NCBI GenBank assembly: GCA_964506835.1
Contig: CAZDNG010000026.1
Span: forward strand, 44,454-108,453
Direction: 5' to 3'
DNA from: DASZVB01 sp964506835
GTDB taxonomy: Bacteria; Myxococcota_A; Polyangia; Polyangiales; Polyangiaceae
DNA: 64,000 bases
Shown: positions 1 to 8,230 of the stretch, in pieces
Layout: each line of letters opens with the position of its first letter
Position numbering within the stretch: position 1 is the stretch's first letter
Notes under the pieces: model-generated
What the model saw: only the letters and a program-made list of their open reading frames with translations
Databases searched by the model: none
Told to the model about the DNA's origin: nothing
Translations under genes and position numbers: made by a program

Positions 1-196
1 CGCGGTGGCAAAACAGGATCGCGACGTCGTGTTTGCAGTCACACAATACGAACGGTCACGCCGCTGTCCATGACAGCGATCCAACCTGACGCGGGCGCCC
101 ACGATCGCTCGAAATACGCGACTGAATAACTGAGGGTATCGGTTGCACACGTGCGGCGTCGTGCCCACATTGAGTGTGCGGTCGCTCCGCATCTCC

Positions 197-206
197 AAGG
201 AGGTGA
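197..206 (+). promoter_or_regulatory. Perfect Shine-Dalgarno sequence
   Basis: The stretch AAGGAGGTGA is a full ten-base match to the 3' end of 16S rRNA. It lies three bases before the ATG at 210, measured from its last base, with the GGAGG core at normal spacing. Most genes in this window have weak or no visible Shine-Dalgarno, so this one stands out and fixes the start of the following small gene. Confidence 0.8.
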
Positions 207-209
207 GCG

Positions 210-578
210 ATGATCACCCTTAAGCCATTGGCAAGTCTCGTGTTGATGAGTCTCGGTTCGGCGACGGTAGGCACGGACGTCTATCTCGCGGGGAAGACGA
301 AGCACGTCGCGCCGGCGCCCGACATCGTCACGACGTTCGTCCCGCCCGCTGCTTCGGCCATCGTGGTGGTCACAACTCCGGAACCCGACGCCGATCCGGT
401 CGTCGTGCTCCCGCCGTTGACGGTCGAGAGCCGCGCTTCCAGACGCGCCGTGACCTCGAAGCCTCCCGCGGAGCAGCTCGTCGTGTGCTCGAACTGGCGT
501 GAGCTCGAAACCGGGCCCGCAGGCCATGGCGTGCGAAACCTCTGCGTGTCGGACGCGACCGCCAACGCCGCTCGCTGA
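210..578 (+). CDS. Small putative exported protein, unknown function
   Basis: This encodes a 122-residue protein of unknown family. Residues 5-21 form a short hydrophobic stretch after a lysine, like a weak signal peptide or membrane anchor. The middle (about 33-72) is rich in Pro, Val and Ala and likely disordered. The C-terminal third carries two cysteines (C93 and C112) that could form a disulfide if exported. The perfect Shine-Dalgarno at 197-206 makes translation from this ATG very likely. The reverse-strand frames over it look like high-GC shadows. Function unknown. Confidence 0.65.
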   Translation: MITLKPLASLVLMSLGSATVGTDVYLAGKTKHVAPAPDIVTTFVPPAASAIVVVTTPEPDADPVVVLPPLTVESRASRRAVTSKPPAEQLVVCSNWRELETGPAGHGVRNLCVSDATANAAR

Positions 579-605
579 ACTACCGCGGTTCCCGCTCGAG
601 GTTCG

Positions 606-1106
606 TCACTGACGAACGGCGGTACTGTCGAACGACTCGGTGCAACCGGACGCGAGTACGTCGGTGAGCTGTCCCGAAAATCCGGAAGCGTCGAACGTCA
701 GGTGGGCGGACAACGAAGCACCGGTGTCCGAGTTCGAGTAGCTGCACGACACGACGCACCCGGCGACCGTGCCCGTGCACGTCACCATGCCGGCGATCGT
801 CACCGTTGCCGTCGTGCCGTCGATGGCGATCGCGACGTCGTGCGAGCCCCCTGCGGGCGGCGGCGTGCAGTCGGTCTGGCCCGCTGTGTCCGACTCCGCG
901 TAGTCGCCGGCGATCGTCGTGCACCCCGCGGGGGGCCCCGCGCTGGCGGCTCCGCCGGTGCTCGTCGCTGCCTGGCCGCCGTCGACGAGGCGGCCTTGTT
1001 CGATACCGAGGATCGAATTGCATCCCGTCCCGATCATCGCGGCCGCGACGACGATCGCGCGACCCGCGCGCGGCCCCCGCGGGACGGCGACAAGTCGAGG
1101 TGCCAT
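606..1106 (-). CDS. Putative lipoprotein, unknown function
   Basis: This 166-residue protein has a basic N-terminus, a hydrophobic segment and then the sequence IGTGCNSILGIEQ. An invariant-looking Cys followed by a 'NSILGIEQG'-like tail is common in myxobacterial lipoproteins, from memory. The lipobox is imperfect because Gly rather than Leu sits at -3. The rest is Thr/Ser/Gly-rich with several cysteines, suggesting a small beta-rich, disulfide-containing domain outside the cytoplasm. I chose the ATG at 1106; an upstream ATG at 1157 would add 17 residues that do not look like a signal sequence. It is divergent from the FadL-type gene at 1231. Confidence 0.6.
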   Translation of the reverse strand: MAPRLVAVPRGPRAGRAIVVAAAMIGTGCNSILGIEQGRLVDGGQAATSTGGAASAGPPAGCTTIAGDYAESDTAGQTDCTPPPAGGSHDVAIAIDGTTATVTIAGMVTCTGTVAGCVVSCSYSNSDTGASLSAHLTFDASGFSGQLTDVLASGCTESFDSTAVRQ

Positions 1107-1230
1107 AGGACGAAATTGCTCTCTGGTGGGTCCTCTGGTGGGTCGAAGAAGGAACACACGCCGAGCCTAGCAATTCACGAGCGACGCATCGCACACAAAT
1201 TCCGAAACGCGGTGTAAGCTCGCTCCGCCC

Positions 1231-2514
1231 ATGACGGGATCGTCGCGCTGCACCCTTCCCTCGACGGTCCTCCTCGCTCTCGCGATCGCCCTTGCCGCGC
1301 GAGAAGCGAGGGCCGCCTCGGGCAACAGCAACCGCCTCCTCATTCCGCTCGGCGAGAGCGAGGCGTTCCTCGGCAATACCGGCGTCGGTCGGGCAATCGA
1401 CACCGGCGCCGTCTATTACAACCCGTCGGGGCTCGTCGAGATCCAGTCGGGCAAGGTGTCGGTGACCGGCGCCGTGTACATGAAGTTCCAAACGAGCGCC
1501 GGCGGATTCGTGAACTTCGACAACACGAACGTCCCGTTGAAGGCGTCGGGGTTCAACACGATCCCGGCGACGTACGTCGCGACCCGACGATTCGGCGATT
1601 GGGTCGGGGCGTTATCGGTGCTCGTGCCGAGCTCGCTCCAGCTCGTGAATCGCGCGCCCTTCGACACGCCCACCACACACGATAACCTCCTCTACAACAC
1701 CTACTCGAACGATCTGTGGTTCGGGCTGTCCCTCGCGCACAAGGTCACCGATCGATTGAGCATCGGGCTCACCTTGTTCGGGGTCGACCACAGCGAGCAG
1801 TACATGACGGGGTTCAACGTTCAGTTTCCGGCGAACCCCACGACGAAGCTTTTGACGTCCATGGCCCAGTGGAGCCTCAGCGCATTCGGGGCGTCGGCGA
1901 CGCTCGGTCTCGCCTATGTCGTGAACGACTTTTTGCGATTCGGAGTGCGCGCACAATCGCCGTTCGTGCAGATCACCGGCTCGGCAGACACGTACGAGGC
2001 GGAAAACTTCGTCACCAACGGCCAGGTGCAGTCGTCCGGCGAAGACATGAAAGGGACGCCGGTGAACTACCGGATCCCCTTCGATTTCTCGCTCGGCACC
2101 GCGGTAACGCCCGCCCCGTGGGCGACGATCTTGGTCGACGTGAGCCTGCAGCTCGGAGCGACCTATTCGAGCATTCCGGGCTCGACATTCTCCGACGATG
2201 AGAACCTGAAGCCGACGCCCCGCGTGAATCTCGGCGCGGAGTTCAAGCCAACGCCGTCCTTCCCGATCCGCGTCGGCTTTTACTACGACCCTTCTGCGAA
2301 CGGCGGAAAGGCCGGAGACCCGGGATACGAAGCCGAAAACTATTTCGGCGTCACCGGCGGCATCGGGCTGAACTCCGGCCCCGTCCAGACCGGGGTCGGC
2401 GCGTTCTTCCTGCGCTCTTCGGGCAAGCTGACGCCCACCAACGCAACCGGAACGTCCGCGTCGCTCGACAGCACCGGATTCGGCGTCCTCCTCACGACGA
2501 GCTATTTGCTTTGA
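1231..2514 (+). CDS. FadL/OmpP1-family outer-membrane transport protein
   Basis: This 427-residue outer-membrane beta-barrel protein is of the FadL/TodX type, which moves hydrophobic substrates such as long-chain fatty acids or aromatics inward across the outer membrane. A signal peptide (about residues 1-29, ending EARA) precedes the mature N-terminus. The family hallmark is visible as GNTGVGRAIDTGAVYYNPSGL, with YYNPSGL at 62-68. The remainder alternates polar and hydrophobic residues with many aromatic girdle residues and ends in a short hydrophobic strand, as outer-membrane barrels do. Length is normal for the family. The last 23 bases overlap the convergent DUF2252 gene. Confidence 0.85.
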   Translation: MTGSSRCTLPSTVLLALAIALAAREARAASGNSNRLLIPLGESEAFLGNTGVGRAIDTGAVYYNPSGLVEIQSGKVSVTGAVYMKFQTSAGGFVNFDNTNVPLKASGFNTIPATYVATRRFGDWVGALSVLVPSSLQLVNRAPFDTPTTHDNLLYNTYSNDLWFGLSLAHKVTDRLSIGLTLFGVDHSEQYMTGFNVQFPANPTTKLLTSMAQWSLSAFGASATLGLAYVVNDFLRFGVRAQSPFVQITGSADTYEAENFVTNGQVQSSGEDMKGTPVNYRIPFDFSLGTAVTPAPWATILVDVSLQLGATYSSIPGSTFSDDENLKPTPRVNLGAEFKPTPSFPIRVGFYYDPSANGGKAGDPGYEAENYFGVTGGIGLNSGPVQTGVGAFFLRSSGKLTPTNATGTSASLDSTGFGVLLTTSYLL

Positions 2515-3748
2515 ACGAGAGCGGCGGAGTCTGGTTCGGGTTTTGTGGGTCGAGCTTGCACATCGCGAGGTAGCTCGCTTCGTGGACTCCCGCGATCACG
2601 ATCGCCCGATCGATGAGCTCGGAGCAATCCTGCTTCGTCCAGGGTTGTGCGGGTGCCTGGGTCAGCGCGCGCCGATGGGCTCGTCCCAGCAAATAGCCGA
2701 GATAGATCGCGAGCGACTCGAGCTCTTCGGCTTTGAGTCGCGGTAGATTCAGCTTGTCTTCCTGAGGCGCCAGTCTCCGCACGAACATCGAGGAGTCGCC
2801 GAGCTGGGTCGTGCCCGCCATGCGCGGACGCCGTTCTATGGCCGCCGTGATTCCGGCGAGGACGCGCTCGCCTCCTTTGGGGCTCGGCGAGCCGAGCAAC
2901 GCGGCCGCCGAAGGTTCGCCTTGCTCTTTCATGTCGAAGACCCAGCCGCCGTCGACGCCGCCCTTGCCTGTCGTGAGCACCGCGACGCGAAGCGCGCCGA
3001 GGCTTCCGGTGCCGGCAACTCGAAACGCCACGTCGACGATGCTCAGGTGATCTTTCGGCGCCTTCGCCGGGTCGAGTTTCGCGGTGTATTTCGTGAAGGC
3101 GTCCACGGCGCGCGCCCGGAGATCGTCGGGAAGCGGGAAGTAGCGATCGGTACGAATGAAGCGCCGCTTCCCACCGACGACCTCGGTGCGGTCGTTCAAG
3201 AGATCGCGATGCGAGCGCGCGTCGACCTTGTCGAGCAATCGCCGAACCGGAGCCGGAATGGGCGGCGCCGGAGCGACCGTGCACGCCGCCGCGACGTGGG
3301 CGTCGACGAGTCGCTGCGAGAGCGCAATGCACCGCGTGCCGTCGACGCCGAGCTCGCGACCGCCGAGGATGAGGCTCGTCAGCAGACGCAGCACGTCGAA
3401 CCGCCACGGCCCGACGATCGTCTCGTCGAAGTCGTTCAGATCGAACGCGACGGGGTCGTCGCGAAGGGTGTCGCCGTGACGACCGTCGGGGGGGTCGGTC
3501 CGGTAAACGCCGAAGTTTTCGAGATGCGCGTCGCCGCAAAGCCACCCTTCGCCGCCGGGCCCGTCACGAAGCTCGGGGTATTGCCGGAGCAGGTCGTAAA
3601 AGAGCGGCGCCACCCCGCGCAGGTACGCCAGCGGCGACGCCGACATGCGGAGCGCTTTGCGCTCGAACAGTCCGGCGAAGCGAGCCGTGCCCCGACGGTC
3701 CCGTTCGATTTGTTCGACCGCCAGATCGATCGGATTGGGTTGGAACAT
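2492..3748 (-). CDS. DUF2252 family protein
   Basis: This 418-residue protein matches the DUF2252 family, a kinase-fold-like group with no established reaction. Recognisable pieces are GDAHLENFG at 72-80 and FDLNDFDET at 102-110, which resemble the catalytic-loop and metal-binding Asp positions of phosphotransferase folds. A basic segment and a helical C-terminus follow. The length is close to usual. The gene is convergent with the FadL-type gene and overlaps its 3' end by 23 bases. Another minus-strand gene starts upstream without evident coupling. The family call is firm; function is unknown. Confidence 0.85.
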   Translation of the reverse strand: MFQPNPIDLAVEQIERDRRGTARFAGLFERKALRMSASPLAYLRGVAPLFYDLLRQYPELRDGPGGEGWLCGDAHLENFGVYRTDPPDGRHGDTLRDDPVAFDLNDFDETIVGPWRFDVLRLLTSLILGGRELGVDGTRCIALSQRLVDAHVAAACTVAPAPPIPAPVRRLLDKVDARSHRDLLNDRTEVVGGKRRFIRTDRYFPLPDDLRARAVDAFTKYTAKLDPAKAPKDHLSIVDVAFRVAGTGSLGALRVAVLTTGKGGVDGGWVFDMKEQGEPSAAALLGSPSPKGGERVLAGITAAIERRPRMAGTTQLGDSSMFVRRLAPQEDKLNLPRLKAEELESLAIYLGYLLGRAHRRALTQAPAQPWTKQDCSELIDRAIVIAGVHEASYLAMCKLDPQNPNQTPPLSFKANSSS

Positions 3749-3820
3749 CGAGCCAGCCTAGACCCAGCGCGGCGCTGGGTCGATCTTCGGGACGTCCACC
3801 ACCGGAACTCCGCGCTCGAC

Positions 3821-4816
3821 TCAGGTGAGTGCGGGTCTCTCGCGGTACGCGACGGGCGAGAGACCCTTCCAGCGCTTGAACGCGCGACCGAACGCCGCGA
3901 CGCTGCGAAAGCCGAGGAGAAACGAAATCTCGGTCACGGTGAGGCGAGGTTCGCTCAAGTAGTACTCGGCGAGCTGACGCCGAGCCTCGTCCAAAATGCC
4001 GCTGAACGTCTGGTGTTCCTCTTGCAAGCGGCGGCGTAGCGTCGCGGGGCTCATCGCGAGGCGGCGCGACGTTTCGCGCATGCTGACTCCACCGCCGCGG
4101 AGGCTCTTGGTCAGCTCTTCGCGCACGCGACCCGAGACGTCCCTTCCCTTCCGGAGATCGTCGAGCAGACGCCGCGCGCGACGCTCGAACAGCTCGGCGA
4201 GCACCGGATTCGGTCGCTGCATCGGGACCGAGAGGCGCGACTTCCGGATCACGATCGTGTTGAAGCGAGCGCCGTACACGACCGGCGCGCCGAAGGCTTG
4301 CTCGTACTCTTCGGCGTACGACGGCTTTTCGTGCGCGAGACGGACTTCGAGCGGCGGCTCGTAAACCGCCACGTTGCGTCGCGAGAACGCGAGCGCCGCC
4401 GCGACGATGAAGTCGTTGACGACGCTCGGCTGGAACGTCGGATCGTCCAGTCTGAATTCCATCAGCGCCTGATCGCGCTCCGTATAAACGACCAGATCCG
4501 TCGATTCGTCGATCAAGCGGTGGTAGCGCGCGAGACACCCGAGGGCGTCACCCAGCGTCCGCTCGGATCGCGCCGCGTACTCGAGAACCTCGAAATCTCC
4601 GACCTCGAAATGTTCCGCCGCGCGGAGTCCCATGGTCGGACTCACGGCCTGGAACGCGGCGGCCGCTTCGAACGCCAACCGGCGCGAGATACGCGCGTCG
4701 GGATCGGCGAAATCCTCCGGAGAGAGCCCGACTCGGTCGAGCGCGGTCCCCGTGATGAGGACGACGCGCGCGAAGGGCCACAGGAGGCGGATCGAGAGCG
4801 TAGGTTCGCGACGCAA
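3821..4816 (-). CDS. AraC-family transcriptional regulator
   Basis: This 331-residue DNA-binding regulator has an N-terminal ligand-sensing domain of the type found in OruR/ArgR-like AraC proteins (about residues 10-200). The C-terminal double helix-turn-helix spans about 230-325 and includes the segment TEISFLLGFRSVAAFGRAFKRW, the usual second recognition helix. The start appears to be TTG at 4816, placed so that the typical 'SIRLLWPFARVVL' beginning is retained. The gene diverges from an HxlR-type regulator across a 189-bp gap. The controlled genes cannot be told from the sequence; the RND efflux operon downstream of the HxlR gene is one possibility. Confidence 0.88.
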   Translation of the reverse strand: MRREPTLSIRLLWPFARVVLITGTALDRVGLSPEDFADPDARISRRLAFEAAAAFQAVSPTMGLRAAEHFEVGDFEVLEYAARSERTLGDALGCLARYHRLIDESTDLVVYTERDQALMEFRLDDPTFQPSVVNDFIVAAALAFSRRNVAVYEPPLEVRLAHEKPSYAEEYEQAFGAPVVYGARFNTIVIRKSRLSVPMQRPNPVLAELFERRARRLLDDLRKGRDVSGRVREELTKSLRGGGVSMRETSRRLAMSPATLRRRLQEEHQTFSGILDEARRQLAEYYLSEPRLTVTEISFLLGFRSVAAFGRAFKRWKGLSPVAYRERPALT

Positions 4817-5005
4817 GCAGCTCCGAGTCTACTCGGGATCGCCGCCTTCCCCCAGTGCCGCCGCCGGACGCAGAAATTCCACGTTCGGCCGCGCGGCGCC
4901 GACGGGCCGCCGACATCGGGACACCTGCTCGCACTCCGCCGAACCGTCGATGGTATAACCAGTCTTCGATCGCGACGCTGTTTCTGCCGTCGATCGCGCC
5001 GCTCG

Positions 5006-5413
5006 ATGCCGCCAGGTCCAATCAAGCGCTCGCATGCGTCGGCTCCTCTCCAAGAGGTGATCGGTCGCCTCGGCGGCAAGTGGAGCCTGCTCGTGATCGC
5101 TTCGCTCGGCGACGAGCGGAAACGATTCGGCGAGCTCCGTCGCGGCCTCGGCGGCGTTTCGCAACGCATGCTGACCTTGACGTTGCGGTCCCTCGAACGG
5201 GACGGAATCGTGGCGCGAACGCTGTATCCGACCGCTCCCCTGCGTGTCGAGTACGAACTGACGCGCATCGGCGTCACGTTGCTCGAGCCGCTCGCCGCGC
5301 TCGCCGCCTGGGCGGAGAGGAATCGCGCGACGCTTCACGAAGCGCGAAAACGGTACGACGCCCGGGCCACGCGCGAAGCGAGCGCCGCCAACCGCCGGGG
5401 CCGAGCGAAATAG
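5006..5413 (+). CDS. HxlR-family winged-helix regulator
   Basis: This 135-residue MarR-like winged-helix repressor/activator is of the HxlR type. The core motif GGKWSLLVIASLGDERKRFGEL is present near residues 20-42, followed by the 'SQRMLTLTLRSLERDGIVAR' recognition and wing segment. Such proteins usually sense small molecules or redox stress and act as dimers. The ATG at 5006 begins just before the domain; the longer open frame upstream is antisense to the AraC gene and is not credible. The tail after residue 110 is basic and probably disordered. The gene sits directly upstream of the RND efflux operon in the same direction, so it may regulate it (inference). Confidence 0.88.
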   Translation: MPPGPIKRSHASAPLQEVIGRLGGKWSLLVIASLGDERKRFGELRRGLGGVSQRMLTLTLRSLERDGIVARTLYPTAPLRVEYELTRIGVTLLEPLAALAAWAERNRATLHEARKRYDARATREASAANRRGRAK

Positions 5414-5495
5414 CCAACGCAGCATCGGAACCGTTGGAGGGCCGATGGGGCGCCATTGCGCAGGCCGGCAAAGGGCTCTAGGTACGGGGCTCAAA

Positions 5496-6935
5496 ATGCG
5501 TGTGGCCGCCTCAATGAATCCTCTAAACCGTCGGCTTGGACGGAGTCTCCTGGCGTTCTTCGTCGTTTCCGCAGGGCTTACCGGCATTCCGGCGCACGCC
5601 GGCGCGGCGCCGCGCACGCCCCCGCCGGAGACGCCTCCGCCGCCCGAAGCACCCCCCCCGGCGTTCGTCGCACCCTCGGTGTCCGATCCCATGCTGGCGC
5701 CGCCGCCCGAGGCGCCCAAGGCGATCCGAACCTGGGACGAAGCGCTACAGCTGATCCGGACGCGGTCACCGGATTACGCCTCGAACGTCGAAGACATCGA
5801 GCGCGCGGAGGCCCAATCGCGGATCGCGCTGGCCACGGTCCTGCCGACCTTGAACGGACAGGCGAGCTTCACGCATCAATTCAATACGCGTCCGATCTCG
5901 TTCGGCGGCGCGACTGGCCTCAACCCGCCGCAGAACGTCTGGGGTCTTGGGGCGACGTTCGCGTGGCCCATCGTGAACCCGCGCGGCATCTACGGGCTCG
6001 GCACCGCGAAGCGCAACGTGGAAGCCGCGAAGCTCACGTTCTCCGAGAAGCGCCGCGAGATCGCCACGTCGGTCGTCAACTCCATGCTGGCAACCCTGGT
6101 AGCCGCGCACGTCGCCGAGCTGAACCGGGTCGGGCTGCGCTCTTCGCTCGAACGACTCGTGCTCGCCGATACTCGGCTCAAGTACGGCCAAGGGACGCCG
6201 CTCGACGTGGACCGCGCGTCGCAAGACGTCGCCGCCGCTCGCGCGACATTGATCTCGGGCGACGAAGCGCTGCGTGAAGCTCGCGAGGCACTCGGCGAAG
6301 CGCTGGGCTCGGCCTTGCCGCTCTCGGCGCCCGAAGATCTCGACCTCGACGCCTTCGAGCAGGCCGTCGCGAAGACCTGCCACCTGAACAGCGACATCGA
6401 GAGGCGGCCCGACATCGCCGCGGCGCGCCTCAAGGTCGAGGTAAGCGAGCGACTGATCAAGGACGCCGAGCTTCAAGCCGTGCCGGTCTTGAGCGTCGTC
6501 TCGCAGCTGACCTACGCGACCACGGTGACCATCCCGCCGCCCCTGACGTGGAACCTCCAGGGCGTCCTCACGGTGCCGTTCTACGACGGCGGGATCCGCT
6601 ACGGCGTTCTCCGCGACAACCGCGCCCAAGCCGAGCAAGCTCGACAAGCGCTGGTGTCCGCGCGTCTCGCGGCGATCGTGGAGTCGGCCCGCGCCGAGCG
6701 CTCGGTCGGCGTGTACGAGGCGTCGCGCGACGTCGCGCGCGAGCAGCGCGACCTCGCGAAGCGGGTCGATGGGCGCACCCGCGAAGGGTACGCGCGCGGT
6801 TTCGGGACGAGCCTCGATCTCGTCGTTTCCGCGCAGGCGCTCCGACAAGCGGAGATCGATCTGGCGGTACAAGAATTTCAACTCGACGAAGCGCGTGCCA
6901 ACGCGGTTCTCGCCAACGCGGAGTGCCTCTATTGA
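5496..6935 (+). CDS. TolC-family outer-membrane efflux protein
   Basis: This is the outer-membrane channel component of a tripartite efflux pump, about 479 residues. A signal peptide (LLAFFVVSAGLTGIPAHAGA) is followed by a Pro-rich linker with repeated PPPE units and then two outer-membrane-efflux repeats. The repeats are recognisable from long Ala/Arg-rich helices and the YGQGTPLDVDRASQDV and YARGFGTSLDLVVSAQALRQAEI segments, the paired signatures of TolC-like proteins. Starts at 5445, 5496 and 5514 are all possible; none has a strong Shine-Dalgarno, and 5496 or 5514 gives the best signal peptide. Its stop overlaps the next gene's TTG start, so translation is probably coupled. Confidence 0.9.
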   Translation: MRVAASMNPLNRRLGRSLLAFFVVSAGLTGIPAHAGAAPRTPPPETPPPPEAPPPAFVAPSVSDPMLAPPPEAPKAIRTWDEALQLIRTRSPDYASNVEDIERAEAQSRIALATVLPTLNGQASFTHQFNTRPISFGGATGLNPPQNVWGLGATFAWPIVNPRGIYGLGTAKRNVEAAKLTFSEKRREIATSVVNSMLATLVAAHVAELNRVGLRSSLERLVLADTRLKYGQGTPLDVDRASQDVAAARATLISGDEALREAREALGEALGSALPLSAPEDLDLDAFEQAVAKTCHLNSDIERRPDIAAARLKVEVSERLIKDAELQAVPVLSVVSQLTYATTVTIPPPLTWNLQGVLTVPFYDGGIRYGVLRDNRAQAEQARQALVSARLAAIVESARAERSVGVYEASRDVAREQRDLAKRVDGRTREGYARGFGTSLDLVVSAQALRQAEIDLAVQEFQLDEARANAVLANAECLY

Positions 6936-8215
6936 AACGCCCCTCATCTCGCGCGCACGCGCTACTCCGGCCGAGCTTCGGGTTATGCGCGGCGCTGACC
7001 GCGCTCGTGTCGCTCGGATGCGACCAGAAGAAAGTCGCTCCGGCGCCGCCTCCGCCGAACGTGCTCGTCGACGCGGCGCGCCGCCGTGACATTCCGGTCT
7101 ACCTCGACGCGGTCGCGACGCTCGACGGCTACGTCAACGCCGACATTCGTGCTCGCGTTCGCGGCTACCTGAAGACGCAGGACTACAAGGACGGCGCCTT
7201 CGTCAAAGCCGGCGATCCGCTCTTCACCATCGAGGCGACGGAGTACATCGCGGCCGTGAACGAGGCAAAAGCCGCAGTGGCGCGCGCCAAGGTCGCTTCC
7301 GAGCACAACAAGGTACAGTTCGACCGGTACCAAGGCCTGTTTCAGACGGGCACCGTGTCGCAACAAGACGTCGACAACACCAAGGCCAGCGTCGACGACG
7401 CGAAGGCGCAGATTCAATCGGCGCAAGCTCAGCTCGAGCAAGCGAATCTGAATCTCTCGTACACTCAGATCCGCTCGCCGCTCTCCGGCGTCGCGGGGCT
7501 CGCGCTGGTCCGAGTCGGTAACCTCGTCGGCCAGGACGGCCCGACCCTCTTGACCACGGTCTCGAGTCTCGACCCGATTCGCGTCACGTTCCCGATGAGC
7601 GAAGTCGACTACGTGAGGTTTCCCGACCGCTTCAAGCATTTCGATCAGCGCGACATCAAATGGGCGAAGGCCCAGTTCGCGAAGCTCGAGCAAACCGGGA
7701 TGGCCGACGGCGACGACCCGGGCCTCGAGCTCGTGCTCTCGGACGGCAGTACCTATGGGCGGCGCGGCGTGATCGTGACGGCGAATCGCCAGATCGATCC
7801 GAGCACCGGGACCATCCAGCTCCAGGCCTTGGTGCCGAACCCGGACGGAATTCTGCGACCCGGGCAATTCGGCAGAGTCCGCTTGCGCAGATCGGACGTC
7901 GGAACCGGCGTGATCGCGATCTCGGAGAAGGCGCTGATCTCGGTGCAGGGGACGTATTCGGTCGGCGTGGTCGGCGCGGACAACAAGGTTTCGCTCCGTC
8001 GCGTCGAGGTCGGGCCGAGCGTCTCGGGCCTTCGCTTGATCAATTCGGGCCTCACCGAAGGCGACCGCGTCGTGGTCGAGGGCGTGCAGAAGATCAGCGA
8101 TGGCGCGACCGTGGTGCCGAAGCAGGCGCCCGAGCCGGCGGCAAGCGGCTCCGGCGCGGCCGGGAGCGCACCGAGCGCGGCGCCTCCGACGTCGGGAGTC
8201 GCGGCGAAGAACTGA
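6932..8215 (+). CDS. RND efflux membrane fusion protein (periplasmic adaptor lipoprotein)
   Basis: This is the periplasmic adaptor linking the inner-membrane RND pump to the TolC-like channel, about 427 residues. The N-terminus carries a hydrophobic segment ending SLGC, so it is probably lipid-anchored. The order is lipoyl half-motif (about 60-90), coiled-coil hairpin (about 95-165), second lipoyl half (SYTQIRSPLSGVAGL, VRVGNLVGQDG), beta-barrel and membrane-proximal domains. The C-terminal tail is Ala/Pro/Gly-rich. No ATG or GTG lies at a sensible position; TTG at 6932 is in frame and overlaps the upstream stop (TTGA), which I take as the start. A 15-base gap separates it from the pump gene. 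Confidence 0.9.
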   Translation: MKRPSSRAHALLRPSFGLCAALTALVSLGCDQKKVAPAPPPPNVLVDAARRRDIPVYLDAVATLDGYVNADIRARVRGYLKTQDYKDGAFVKAGDPLFTIEATEYIAAVNEAKAAVARAKVASEHNKVQFDRYQGLFQTGTVSQQDVDNTKASVDDAKAQIQSAQAQLEQANLNLSYTQIRSPLSGVAGLALVRVGNLVGQDGPTLLTTVSSLDPIRVTFPMSEVDYVRFPDRFKHFDQRDIKWAKAQFAKLEQTGMADGDDPGLELVLSDGSTYGRRGVIVTANRQIDPSTGTIQLQALVPNPDGILRPGQFGRVRLRRSDVGTGVIAISEKALISVQGTYSVGVVGADNKVSLRRVEVGPSVSGLRLINSGLTEGDRVVVEGVQKISDGATVVPKQAPEPAASGSGAAGSAPSAAPPTSGVAAKN

Positions 8216-8230
8216 TTCGAGGGCAGCAGC

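Noticed and set aside
1..209. End of a gene or an RNA gene at the left edge
   Set aside because: Frames there are short shadows without domains, and no tRNA-like fold is visible.
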